Positions 7,047 through 15,255 of a stretch of 33,919 nucleotides of DNA are shown in pieces. A model generated the notes under the pieces. The model searched no databases and was not told the origin of the DNA. It was given only the letters and a program-made list of their open reading frames with translations. The first letter of the stretch is position 1, and each line of letters begins with the position of its first letter. The stretch covers positions 1-33,919 of the forward strand of contig JAJFKF010000104.1 of assembly GCA_021773365.1 (NCBI GenBank). Reading direction: 5' to 3'. The position numbers were made by a program, and so were the translations under genes. Source of the stretch: Gammaproteobacteria bacterium. Its GTDB lineage: Bacteria; Pseudomonadota; Gammaproteobacteria; Steroidobacterales; Steroidobacteraceae.

Positions 7047-8795
7047 ATGAACAGATTCAAAATTGCAGCTTCGCTTCTTCTCGCTTTCGGCATTGCCGGT
7101 GCACAACAGCCTGAACCGGTGGTCTGGGTTCCCCAGACCACCGCGGTGCAGGTCACGCCTGGCGGCCAGTTCACGGCAGGGCTCACGGCCCGACTGAAGT
7201 TCGGCTGGCACATCTATGCGCTCACCCAGCCACCGGATGAAGGCCCAATGCCCACCGAGATCGGCATAGCGGATGGCCAGCCATTCACGCAGGCTGGCAG
7301 GATTACCGGTGACGAGCCTCATGTGGTATTCGACGAGGGTTTCGGCGTCGAGGTGCAGCAGCACGAGGATGAAGTTGCCTTCAGTATTCCGGTGACCGCT
7401 GCCGCAGACATGGAGGTGGGCTGCACCACGCTTGATGTGACGGTGCGCTATCAGGCCTGTAATGCCTCAGCCTGCCTGCCGCCGGCAACAGAGACGTTGT
7501 CCATTCCGGTGCGTGTGGCTGCGGCCGAGGCAGGCATTGATCCGCAGGCTATCGCACTGCTTGCACGCGTGGAACAGAAGATGCGTGCGGCGACATCAAT
7601 CGAAGTTATTCGCCGCAGCAATCTGCGCCGCCCCGATGGCACCGCCGCTGGATGGCGGACGCTGAAGGTACAGGTCAAGCGGCCGGGAAAGTACCGTATT
7701 GAGGAATTGCAGGCCGACGAGGGCGCGCGCAGCACCTTCAATCATCATTCGCTGCGGGTGACCGATGGGCAGGTCCGTCTCACCGAACGCCAGCGCAACG
7801 GCGAGGTGCAACGGTACATTGAACACACCGCCGATGAAGAGATCTATGTCTGGGACGGCGATGTGCAGGCATTGGCCGGACTGTATGTCATAGACGATGA
7901 GCACCCCGGCATCGGGCATGACTGGCGCGCGCACAAGCTGCACGAGAACAACCTGCGCTGGGTACGGATGGCGGACGCGGAGGAGTGGGACGGGCAGCGC
8001 TACCAGGTGGTCGAGTGGGCCTACGACATTGGTTACTACCTGCCGGAGGAACAGGTCCGATACCGGCAGAAGCTGTACATCGGCGACGACCAGCTCGTAC
8101 ACCGGGTGGTGACGCATACCAGCAAGGAGGTTGTGCTCGAAGACCAGTTCCAGAAGATCGCGCTGGATGTCTCGCTGCCCGAGGCTTTGTTTGTGGTGCC
8201 ACCGTCCGAGGAAGCCGAGCCATTCATGCCGGTCTATCGTTCAAACTTCAAGGTCGGCGACACGTTGCCGGACTTTGAACTGAAAACACCCATGGGTGAA
8301 CCCATCTCGCTATCGGGCAGTCTGGCCGGCAAAAAGGGCGCCATTGTGTGGCTGTGGGGCTTCCGCTGCGGCAGCTGCCACGTCGAGTATCCGCTGCTGC
8401 AGCAGATGTACGAGGAGCTGAAGCCCCAGGGTTTCACTCTCATCGGCCTGGCGGGGCACAGCCCGGTGGAGCCGCTGCGCATCATTCAGCAGACGCACGG
8501 TGCCACGTTGCCGGTGGCGGTGGTTCCCGATGCGCGCGAACCGGACAGCATTTATGGACAGTACGGCTCGGGATGGAAAACGTTCTACGTAGTCGATGCG
8601 AACCGCCGCATCGTGCATATCGGCAGTTACGACGCCAGGAAATTTCGCGCGGCTATCGCTGAGCTGGGAGTCAGTTGGCCGCGGACGACCTCCTTGATAA
8701 ACACCGCGGGTACGCATGGAGTCTTGCGTTCTTCGCATGGAGGTCAATCACCGCCCGCGAATCACGATCTCCGTGCCCAATCGCTCGATCGCTAG
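7047..8795 (+). CDS. Secreted DsbD_N / LolA-like / TlpA thioredoxin fusion protein
   Basis: A 582-residue exported protein with a signal peptide (about 1-19). Residues about 25-157 resemble the N-terminal redox domain of DsbD, with YQACNASACLPP (C138 and C143, CxxxxC). Residues about 163-388 look like a LolA/DUF2092-type lipid-carrier fold (called with less certainty). Residues about 400-542 form a TlpA/redoxin thioredoxin domain with the active site CGSC (C441, C444). The loop where thioredoxins keep a cis-proline reads SGWKTF, with no proline. Residues 543-582 have no evident homology and their codons overlap the convergent fecR. An in-frame GTG at 7023 overlapping the receptor stop is an alternative start. 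Tight linkage to the receptor gene suggests one operon. Confidence 0.85.
   Translation: MNRFKIAASLLLAFGIAGAQQPEPVVWVPQTTAVQVTPGGQFTAGLTARLKFGWHIYALTQPPDEGPMPTEIGIADGQPFTQAGRITGDEPHVVFDEGFGVEVQQHEDEVAFSIPVTAAADMEVGCTTLDVTVRYQACNASACLPPATETLSIPVRVAAAEAGIDPQAIALLARVEQKMRAATSIEVIRRSNLRRPDGTAAGWRTLKVQVKRPGKYRIEELQADEGARSTFNHHSLRVTDGQVRLTERQRNGEVQRYIEHTADEEIYVWDGDVQALAGLYVIDDEHPGIGHDWRAHKLHENNLRWVRMADAEEWDGQRYQVVEWAYDIGYYLPEEQVRYRQKLYIGDDQLVHRVVTHTSKEVVLEDQFQKIALDVSLPEALFVVPPSEEAEPFMPVYRSNFKVGDTLPDFELKTPMGEPISLSGSLAGKKGAIVWLWGFRCGSCHVEYPLLQQMYEELKPQGFTLIGLAGHSPVEPLRIIQQTHGATLPVAVVPDAREPDSIYGQYGSGWKTFYVVDANRRIVHIGSYDARKFRAAIAELGVSWPRTTSLINTAGTHGVLRSSHGGQSPPANHDLRAQSLDR
8713..8742. repeat. Two CGCATGGAG direct repeats 21 bp apart
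   Basis: CGCATGGAG occurs at 8713-8721 and 8734-8742, two helical turns apart, at the 3' end of the fusion gene just before the convergent fecR stop. The second copy continues GT, matching the CGCATGGAGGT core in the arms of the ccdAB palindrome. This may be a scattered repeat or chance. Confidence 0.3.
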
Positions 8796-9785
8796 ATCCT
8801 CATCCACCGACAGTACTTGCGCCAGTGATTCCGGGTCGTACGCATCGAAGATACCGGAGTAGCGGCGCGTGGTGGCATCCGCGCCTTCGATGCGGATGCG
8901 GGGCGCGGCGTTGTAGCGGTTGAACTCGAGCACTATGTCGCCCAGCAGGCGCTCGCGGAACACCAGCCGCCGTTCGCGCCAGGCTACGGCGTTCTGGATA
9001 TCAGTTACCTTCTCTTTGGTGATCTGCCCGTCGCTGGCCACGGTGGCGGCCTGTCCGGCGTCCACCGGTAGCGGCTGCTGGGTGCTCACTCGCCGGTTGC
9101 TCACCTGCACCCGCCCCTTGAGTACGGCGATGGCGGTCTTCGTGCGGTGCCGATAGACGTTGAACTCCGTGCCCACGGCCTGCACGACGGCCACGCTCGT
9201 AGAGACGCGGAAGGGACGCGCGGCATCCGGCGCCACGGTGAACAGCGCCTCGCCCCGCGTTAGACGGATGTCGCGGGCGGCGTCCGAGTAATCCACTTCC
9301 ACGCGCGACTGGGTGTTGAGGTACATCACCGATCCATCCTGTAGTTTGATGATCTGCTGTTCGCCAATGGAAGTGCTGTAGCGATCGGCAGTGCTCCACG
9401 GGAGGAACAGGGCGACTGCCGCCAGCAACACCATGGCCGCGATGCCCGCCATGCCCCAGCGCCAATTCATGGTTCGCGACAGCGGCAGGCGCCGCGGCAG
9501 GTTTGTCGTGGATCGCGACGCGGCTTGCAGCGGCACGACGGCCTCACCGGCAACAGCCTCGGCGGATACCTCCATCGTCAATTCTCGCCGTGGATCGATC
9601 CGCGTGAGCGCTTGGTCGAGCGCGGCCACCAGCAGGTAATTACGTACATGCCGGCGCGACTCCATCAACCAGTCATCGAATGCCGCCCGCCGGTTTAGAT
9701 CGGGAGAGCGCTGCATCAGCAGATGCCACTGCGCGGCCTGCTCGAAGATGAGTTTCTCGTGCGTATGTCCCGGTTGTATGCTCAT
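8748..9785 (-). CDS. FecR-family anti-sigma factor (module B)
   Basis: A 345-residue anti-sigma/signal transducer. It has an N-terminal cytoplasmic part (about 10-65) with FDDWLMESRRHVRNY and a membrane segment (about 110-130). The periplasmic FecR domain (about 135-235) contains LQDGSVMYLNTQSRVEVDY and VGTEFNVY, followed by a C-terminal domain. A linker of about 35 residues before the membrane helix is longer than in the module A homologue. The ATG at 9785 overlaps the sigma stop by four bases (ATGA), which decides the start over an in-frame GTG nine bases upstream. The last 48 bases overlap the 3' end of the convergent redox-fusion gene. Confidence 0.93.
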   Translation of the reverse strand: MSIQPGHTHEKLIFEQAAQWHLLMQRSPDLNRRAAFDDWLMESRRHVRNYLLVAALDQALTRIDPRRELTMEVSAEAVAGEAVVPLQAASRSTTNLPRRLPLSRTMNWRWGMAGIAAMVLLAAVALFLPWSTADRYSTSIGEQQIIKLQDGSVMYLNTQSRVEVDYSDAARDIRLTRGEALFTVAPDAARPFRVSTSVAVVQAVGTEFNVYRHRTKTAIAVLKGRVQVSNRRVSTQQPLPVDAGQAATVASDGQITKEKVTDIQNAVAWRERRLVFRERLLGDIVLEFNRYNAAPRIRIEGADATTRRYSGIFDAYDPESLAQVLSVDEDLAIERLGTEIVIRGR

Positions 9786-10333
9786 CGGTCCCACCCCATC
9801 TGGGCCATCCTGGCCGTGGCCTCGACCACGTAGCGTTCGATGGTATGTACGCTCAGATTAAGTGCCCGCGCGGCCTCTTCGTGAGAAAGACCGTCGCGCT
9901 TGACCAGCAGTAGTACGGCCCGCTGCGTCCGCGGGAGCTTGAGCAGGCCGCGCACCAGCTGCTGCTCGAGGTTCAGCCGGTAGCCCGGCTCCTCGTTGCC
10001 TGCGGTGGGAACGGTCTCCTCGGCCTGCTCCAGTGTTTCCGAGTCAAAGGTCACGTGTTCATGTTCGCGATCCTCCCGCAGGCGGAACTCGCGGATCAGA
10101 TGCGCGGCGATGCTGAAAAGGTATGCCACCGGACGGCGGATCCGCTCCGGCCGCTCCACACGTATCAAGCGCAGAAAGGTCTCCTGCGCCAGATCGTTCG
10201 CATCCTCCGGGTGCGCCAGGCGCCGCGCCAGGTAGCGGTGCAGTTCCGCCGAATACTCGGTGAAGGCTGCACCAGCGAGCGTTGGACACTCCGGCGGGTC
10301 ATCGTTGTCAACCATGTCGGACACGTACTTCAT
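9782..10333 (-). CDS. ECF sigma factor, FecI type (module B)
   Basis: A 183-residue ECF sigma factor. Region 2 is at about residues 25-95 (YLARRLAHPEDANDLAQETFLRL). Region 4 is at about 120-175, with LSHEEAARALNLSVHTIERYV as the DNA-reading helix-turn-helix. The ATG at 10333 has a good ribosome site (AGAGGT). It is co-translated with the FecR gene that overlaps its end and is divergent from the second TonB receptor. An identical TCGTATAG element lies exactly 21 bases upstream of both the sigma and the receptor starts. This suggests both are read from similar promoters, perhaps by this sigma itself (inference). Confidence 0.92.
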   Translation of the reverse strand: MKYVSDMVDNDDPPECPTLAGAAFTEYSAELHRYLARRLAHPEDANDLAQETFLRLIRVERPERIRRPVAYLFSIAAHLIREFRLREDREHEHVTFDSETLEQAEETVPTAGNEEPGYRLNLEQQLVRGLLKLPRTQRAVLLLVKRDGLSHEEAARALNLSVHTIERYVVEATARMAQMGWDR

Positions 10334-10343
10334 ACGGACCTCT

Positions 10344-10361
10344 ACCCTATACGAGTAGGGT
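10344..10361. promoter_or_regulatory. Inverted repeat and TCGTATAG element before sigma gene B
   Basis: Arms ACCCTA (10344-10349) and TAGGGT (10356-10361) flank a six-base spacer. On the minus strand TCGTATAG spans 10354-10347, starting 21 bases before the sigma ATG. This is a candidate promoter or operator for the sigma-fecR pair. Confidence 0.4.
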
Positions 10362-10456
10362 CGCTGATCGAATCCGTACTATTTCTCTTACTGCGGGTTC
10401 TGCCTGCGAAAACACTCGAAGGAGGTGAGGGTCGCCACCGCGGCCACGCCCAAGTA

Positions 10457-10464
10457 TCGTATAG
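10457..10464 (+). promoter_or_regulatory. TCGTATAG element before TonB receptor B
   Basis: The same eight bases as upstream of the divergent sigma gene, again starting 21 bases before the start codon, and followed by a purine-rich ribosome site (AGAAGGGGG). It may be a shared -10 region of a sigma-B-dependent promoter. A matching -35 could not be assigned with confidence. Confidence 0.4.
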
Positions 10465-10477
10465 AAGGGGGACAACC

Positions 10478-13400
10478 ATGAGGCCGATTCGCCGCATTCT
10501 TTGGGGGCTGAGCGCAAGCGTGCTGCTATGCACCGCAACGCAGGCCGAACCGGTGCCCAAGCCCGAGGTGTCCTTCACTATCGAGCGCCAGCCGCTGCAG
10601 GATGCGCTGACGAAGTTCGGCCGGCAGACGGGATTCCAGTTGCTGTTCCTGGCCAAAGTGACGGCAGATGTGATGGCGCCGGAGGTGGTGGGAAAGTACA
10701 CGCCGCAGTCGGCGCTGGACCAGCTGCTGGTCAACAGCGGCCTGAGCTACCAGTTCGTCAACGAGCGCACGGTCGCCATCCGCGCGGCAAAAGGCGAAGG
10801 CAACTCAACCTCAGGCATGAAGCCGGTGGACCAGATGCGGATGGCGATGGTGGAGAAGGAGAACTACCAGCAAAGCTCCGTTTCCGAGGACTCTAAAGCC
10901 GATGTGACTGTCGAAGGCGAGCGCGAGCGACCGAAGCCGTTCAACGCTGCGAACATCGATCTGACGCGCACTGAGGAGGATGTGCTGCCGTTCACGATTT
11001 TCACCGCGCGGGATATCGAACTGTCCGGCGCATCAGACCTGGATGATTTTTTCCGTTCGCGCCTGCCGCAGAACTTCAGCGATGTGCATGCGGAAGAGAT
11101 CAACGGCGATCTGAACGCACCCACAATGTCGGCCAACGAAGTCAATTTTCGCGGTTGGGGTTCGGAGAGCAATGAGGTGGTGATTCTGGTCAATGGACGT
11201 CGCCTGCCGCCCCAGCGCATCACTGTGACCACGGATTTTGAGACGATTTCCGGGAACTTCCGTGGCATACCGCTGGGTTCGATCGAGCGCATTGAAGTCC
11301 TCTCCTCGGCGGGCGGGGCGATCTACGGTGCGGGGGCCACTGGCGGCGTCATCAATATCATTACCCGGGAGGACTACCGGGGCGGCCAGGTCACGCTCAA
11401 CTACGAACGGCCGTGGGAGGGGAGTGCTGCCAAACCGGCGGTGGATTTCCAGTACGGCGCGCCACTGCGTGGGGGCGTGAGTTTGCGCATGAGCGGCGGG
11501 TATAGCAAGACCGTGCCGCTGGAGGTGCGGGAGCGGGCGGAGGTGACCTCTCTGCGCTGGCGTCGGGCGGTGATGGCGTACAACCCGGCCATAATTACCA
11601 GTGATTACTTTCCGCCGCTAGGGGCGACACCGAACGTCAGTTCGATCTTTAACTTTTATCCGCTGTTCGGCGACGGTACGCCCTCGTTCACCTCCGTGCC
11701 GGAGGGTTATACGGGAGGCGGAGGCCTCGCGCCGTTCACGGCGCGGCAGGGCGTCTACAACCTGGATCTGTCCGCGGGGGAGGGCAACTTCCTCAATGCC
11801 TTCAGTGAGCACGCTACGCTGGGCACTGAACGCGAGGATCAGTACTTCAGCGTTGGCGCGGATCGATCCTTCGGGTCGGACTGGCGTTTATCGGTGGACT
11901 ACCGCCGCACCAGGGACGAGATGACCGGGAGCGGCGGGAACCTGCATGTTTACCAGACTGTTCCGGTAGAGGCACCCAGCAATCCGTTCGGTCAGCGTGT
12001 CATGGTGGTTTTTGACGATCCGCGGATGACGCGACCGGAGCTGATCCGGAACATGATCTCCGTCTCTGATCAATTCAGCGCTACATTGCGCGGCCGTTCC
12101 GGGCAGTGGCACGGCCTGATTGATTTCACATACACGCGCGATCGCAACGACTGGCAGCATGTGAACTTCGATTCGCCTCTGGGCGATATGTCTGGACGAT
12201 CCCTCGACCGCTGGCGGGATGCATTCAATGCGGGCCTGTATGACCCCTTCGTGGATATGCGGGTGGTCGCGCCAGCTGCGCCGGCGTTCTACGAGGACTA
12301 TGTACAGTCCCGGGGCATGAGCGGCAGCCGGGCCCGCCACTATCAGGCCACCGCCAAGCTGTCTGGTCCGCTGTTCGAGCTGCCGGCCGGTGCAGTGCAG
12401 TTGACCGCAGGCCTGGAGTGGCTGCGCGAGGACCGGTATGCGGTGTACAACGTCGAGCACCTGGTCAGCAGCCGCACCGGAGCGCTGCTGGCGTTGCCGA
12501 CGGCGAGCTCACAGCCCAACGCGATTTTCCAGTTTGATACCTATGCCGGATACGCCGAAGCGAATGTACCGCTGATAGCACCCCGGCAAGCCGTTCGAGG
12601 GGTGCACAAACTGGAGGTGTTTGGAGCCGGGCGCGTCAGCCATCAAGTTCGCGACGGTTTCAACAGCGCGGGCAAGGCGATCGAATACAAGACTGATCCG
12701 TATCTGTATGTCGCGGGGTTGCGCTACGATGCTATCGAAGGCGTGGCGCTGCGCGCCTCGTGGAGCATCGGCTTCAAACCGCCGGTGCTCGGTCAGGTCG
12801 CGCCCGCCGACCCCAATCGGCCCGATCTTATGGTCAACGTCATCGACCGCAAGCAGAACAACCTGCCGCGCACGTTGCTGTTCGATCAATTCGTCGGGGG
12901 CGGCAATCCCGGCCTTGATCCTGAGTCCACCGACTCGGTCAACTACGGACTGATCCTGCAGCCGCCCGTAATTCCGGGATTGCGATTTTCCGTGGACTAC
13001 GTACAAAGCACGCGTGATGACGCCATCACCGGAGTGACACCGCAGAATGTCCTCGATCTGGAGGATGCGCTGCCCGGGCGCGTGCGGCGTGATGAGGCCG
13101 GACAGATCACCTTCGTGGACGCGCGCGCCGTTAACTTCAATCTCATCCGTTCCAAGAGCATCGATTTTAACCTCAGGCAGCAGATCGACAGTCTGTTCGG
13201 TGGACGGGTGGTGCTGACTGTCGCGGCAACCAAGAACCTCAGCTTCAGGGTGCAGCCTACCGCGAGCAGCCTGCCAACCGAACTGGTGCGCAATCCCTCT
13301 GGCTTCGACCTGTCGCGGCAACTAAAGTGGAACGGCAACGGGCAGTTACAGTGGGAAGGCCAACAGTGGACCTTTGGCTGGAGCGCACGCTATTTCGATC

Positions 13401-13681
13401 TGGTGCTGCCCAATCCATCAACCGCTCTAGTTGTGCCCGGGCACGAACGGGCCGAGCGGGAGATCGAGCATGATGCCTTCGTCAACTACCGCGTTGCGGA
13501 CACCGGCGTCGCAGGCGGGCTTAGTGCGTGGCTTTCGGGTGCCTCGATGACACTGGGTGTGAAGAACGTCTTCGATCGCGAGCCGCGCTTCTGGGCAGCG
13601 AACTACGGTTTTGGCTACGTGGGCTTCGACAGCGTCACCGGCCGCAACGTGTGGCTACAGCTGCGCAAAACCTTCGAGTAA
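10478..13681 (+). CDS. TonB-dependent outer-membrane receptor with STN domain (module B)
   Basis: A 1067-residue receptor, larger than the module A one. A signal peptide (about 1-23, ending TQA) is followed by an STN domain (about 30-110; FTIERQPLQDALTKFGRQTGF and LLVNSGLSYQFV). A linker rich in charged residues precedes the plug (about 145-300), with VNFRGWGSESNEVVILVNGRR and IERIEVLSSAGGAIYGAGA. The beta-barrel ends in LRKTFE, with a C-terminal aromatic near the end. The frame is open far upstream, but ATG 10478 starts the signal peptide and has a strong ribosome site. It is divergent from its sigma/fecR pair. The FG-GAP and DsbD_N genes downstream share its direction and are probably functionally linked. 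The ligand is unknown. Confidence 0.94.
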   Translation: MRPIRRILWGLSASVLLCTATQAEPVPKPEVSFTIERQPLQDALTKFGRQTGFQLLFLAKVTADVMAPEVVGKYTPQSALDQLLVNSGLSYQFVNERTVAIRAAKGEGNSTSGMKPVDQMRMAMVEKENYQQSSVSEDSKADVTVEGERERPKPFNAANIDLTRTEEDVLPFTIFTARDIELSGASDLDDFFRSRLPQNFSDVHAEEINGDLNAPTMSANEVNFRGWGSESNEVVILVNGRRLPPQRITVTTDFETISGNFRGIPLGSIERIEVLSSAGGAIYGAGATGGVINIITREDYRGGQVTLNYERPWEGSAAKPAVDFQYGAPLRGGVSLRMSGGYSKTVPLEVRERAEVTSLRWRRAVMAYNPAIITSDYFPPLGATPNVSSIFNFYPLFGDGTPSFTSVPEGYTGGGGLAPFTARQGVYNLDLSAGEGNFLNAFSEHATLGTEREDQYFSVGADRSFGSDWRLSVDYRRTRDEMTGSGGNLHVYQTVPVEAPSNPFGQRVMVVFDDPRMTRPELIRNMISVSDQFSATLRGRSGQWHGLIDFTYTRDRNDWQHVNFDSPLGDMSGRSLDRWRDAFNAGLYDPFVDMRVVAPAAPAFYEDYVQSRGMSGSRARHYQATAKLSGPLFELPAGAVQLTAGLEWLREDRYAVYNVEHLVSSRTGALLALPTASSQPNAIFQFDTYAGYAEANVPLIAPRQAVRGVHKLEVFGAGRVSHQVRDGFNSAGKAIEYKTDPYLYVAGLRYDAIEGVALRASWSIGFKPPVLGQVAPADPNRPDLMVNVIDRKQNNLPRTLLFDQFVGGGNPGLDPESTDSVNYGLILQPPVIPGLRFSVDYVQSTRDDAITGVTPQNVLDLEDALPGRVRRDEAGQITFVDARAVNFNLIRSKSIDFNLRQQIDSLFGGRVVLTVAATKNLSFRVQPTASSLPTELVRNPSGFDLSRQLKWNGNGQLQWEGQQWTFGWSARYFDLVLPNPSTALVVPGHERAEREIEHDAFVNYRVADTGVAGGLSAWLSGASMTLGVKNVFDREPRFWAANYGFGYVGFDSVTGRNVWLQLRKTFE

Positions 13682-13686
13682 TCGCC

Positions 13687-13806
13687 ATGCCCTATACCTT
13701 AAAAGGCGCGTTTTATGGCGCCCACGCTCTCCTCGTGCCCCTATGCGCGGCGCTGTTCCTGCTCGATCTTCCACCCCTTGACCCTGATGCTTCGTGGAGA
13801 TGCTGA
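13687..13806 (+). CDS. Possible 39-residue small protein
   Basis: An ORF beginning five bases after the receptor stop, encoding MPYTLKGAFYGAH and a hydrophobic stretch (ALLVPLCAALFLLDL) that could be a membrane segment. There is no good ribosome site and no recognised family. It may be translated by coupling to the receptor gene or may be chance. The remainder of the gap to 13911 holds only a short palindrome, TTGCAG-T-CTGCAA (13889-13901), just before the next start. Confidence 0.2.
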   Translation: MPYTLKGAFYGAHALLVPLCAALFLLDLPPLDPDASWRC

Positions 13807-13911
13807 CTCGCGCCGGCATCTAAGATCCCACCGTTCGCCGACAGCGCCCAGCTTGTTCTAGGCACGTTTCTGAAATTCGATGAGTTTTTTGCAGTCTGCA
13901 AGGATAACGTA

Positions 13912-15234
13912 ATGAAATATAGGTACTTGTGTAGTAGGTTCATATTGCTACTGCCACTGATATCCACAATGGCATGCGCAGCTGAACAGACATGGCATCG
14001 GCAGCCCTTTCGCCTGGAGGCGGGCGGAAAAATGATCGATACCAATCCGGCCGATCCTGGCGGCCATGCGGGTCCGTATCTGGCAGATCTGGACGATGAC
14101 GGCCGTCGGGACCTGGTGGTTGGCAGCATAAGCGGACGATTCCAGTTGTTTCGCAACATTGGCCTGGACAGCGAACCGAAGTTCTCGGCCAACCCGACCT
14201 GGTTGATGTCGGGCGAAGCGCCGGCCGCAGTGCCGAACTTCTGCTGCGTAGCCTCCGGCCCTCAGATAGTCGATGTGGACGGTGACCATATTCTGGATCT
14301 AACCTCAGGCAGCTACGCGCCAGGCGCGATCTATTGGTTCAAGGGCTTGGGCGACGGCCGCTACGCCACTCGGCTTATGTTTACCGACTTTCTCGGGTTG
14401 CCCGTATTTGCACATCCCGAGAAGGTGTACGAGTACGACAGTCGTAGCGATTCCTATGCCGCAAACATCGCGTGGATAGACTGGGACAATGACGGTCTGC
14501 AGGATCTGGTCATCGGTGACAGTTCTGGAGAGCTGTTTGTTCGGCTGCAGAAAGAGGCCGACGACAATGATCCGACCCCTCCCCCGATCAAGGGCCAGCC
14601 GATGTTCTGGCCCAAGGACTGGCAGACGCGTTCGGGAAGGATTAACGAAGTTCTGGTCAATGGTGAGAAGACCATTCCTGACTTCCACTCCGCGCCAGCG
14701 GTGGCGGATTGGGACGGCGATGGATTGTTCGACATTCTGGTCGGCAGCTACAGCGGTGCAGTGTACTTGTTACGCAACTCCGGCAAGATCGGTGAACCCA
14801 AATTCAACAACTGTGAGCAACTGATCGGCCCGGGGGTGGCGATGCAGTGGTTAGAGCCGGGCGAGGTGCCGAAACGTGGCCGGCGCAGTCAAGTACACGT
14901 GGCTGACTTCAATAACGATGGTAAGCCGGACCTGCTGGTCGGCGATTGGTTCATGCTGACTCAGCCACGCACAGACCTGACGGCAAAGGAGCGCAAGGAG
15001 ATGCAGGTCATTCATGCGCAGCTGGTAGCGCTGGACGAACAGACCGGTTACGACTTCAGCATTGCACGCTACAAGGCCAAAGCGTACTCGGGCAACGATA
15101 GAAGAGAAGACATGAAGAAGGCGCAGGGGCTGGAGAAACGGCTGCAGCCGTACGTGAAATCCTACCGCTTTGGGAGTAGCCGGGTGTCGACGCAGAGCTA
15201 CCACGGCACCGTGTGGGTGTTTCCGAGTAAATAG
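13912..15234 (+). CDS. Secreted FG-GAP/VCBS repeat protein
   Basis: A 440-residue exported protein with a signal peptide (about 1-23, cut near ACAA). Five FG-GAP-type repeats carry the calcium-loop pattern DxDxDGxxDL: about 59-70 (DLDDDGRRDLVVG), 121-134, 190-203, 266-279 and 332-345 (DFNNDGKPDLLVG). Such repeats build beta-propellers like that of integrin alpha chains and usually bind calcium and partner molecules. Residues 350-440 are helical and charged, with no recognised domain. A vicinal pair Cys111-Cys112 and Cys301 are notable beside a DsbD_N gene. It lies in the same direction as the upstream TonB receptor, 230 bases away, and 21 bases before the DsbD_N gene. No catalytic motif was seen. 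Confidence 0.88.
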   Translation: MKYRYLCSRFILLLPLISTMACAAEQTWHRQPFRLEAGGKMIDTNPADPGGHAGPYLADLDDDGRRDLVVGSISGRFQLFRNIGLDSEPKFSANPTWLMSGEAPAAVPNFCCVASGPQIVDVDGDHILDLTSGSYAPGAIYWFKGLGDGRYATRLMFTDFLGLPVFAHPEKVYEYDSRSDSYAANIAWIDWDNDGLQDLVIGDSSGELFVRLQKEADDNDPTPPPIKGQPMFWPKDWQTRSGRINEVLVNGEKTIPDFHSAPAVADWDGDGLFDILVGSYSGAVYLLRNSGKIGEPKFNNCEQLIGPGVAMQWLEPGEVPKRGRRSQVHVADFNNDGKPDLLVGDWFMLTQPRTDLTAKERKEMQVIHAQLVALDEQTGYDFSIARYKAKAYSGNDRREDMKKAQGLEKRLQPYVKSYRFGSSRVSTQSYHGTVWVFPSK

Positions 15235-15255
15235 TCTGGGAATGAGGACAACCTG

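Noticed and set aside
8748-10333. Module B sigma/FecR as a duplicate copy of module A
   Set aside because: The two sigma factors and two FecR proteins share only family motifs and differ in linkers and lengths, so they are not a recent tandem duplication.
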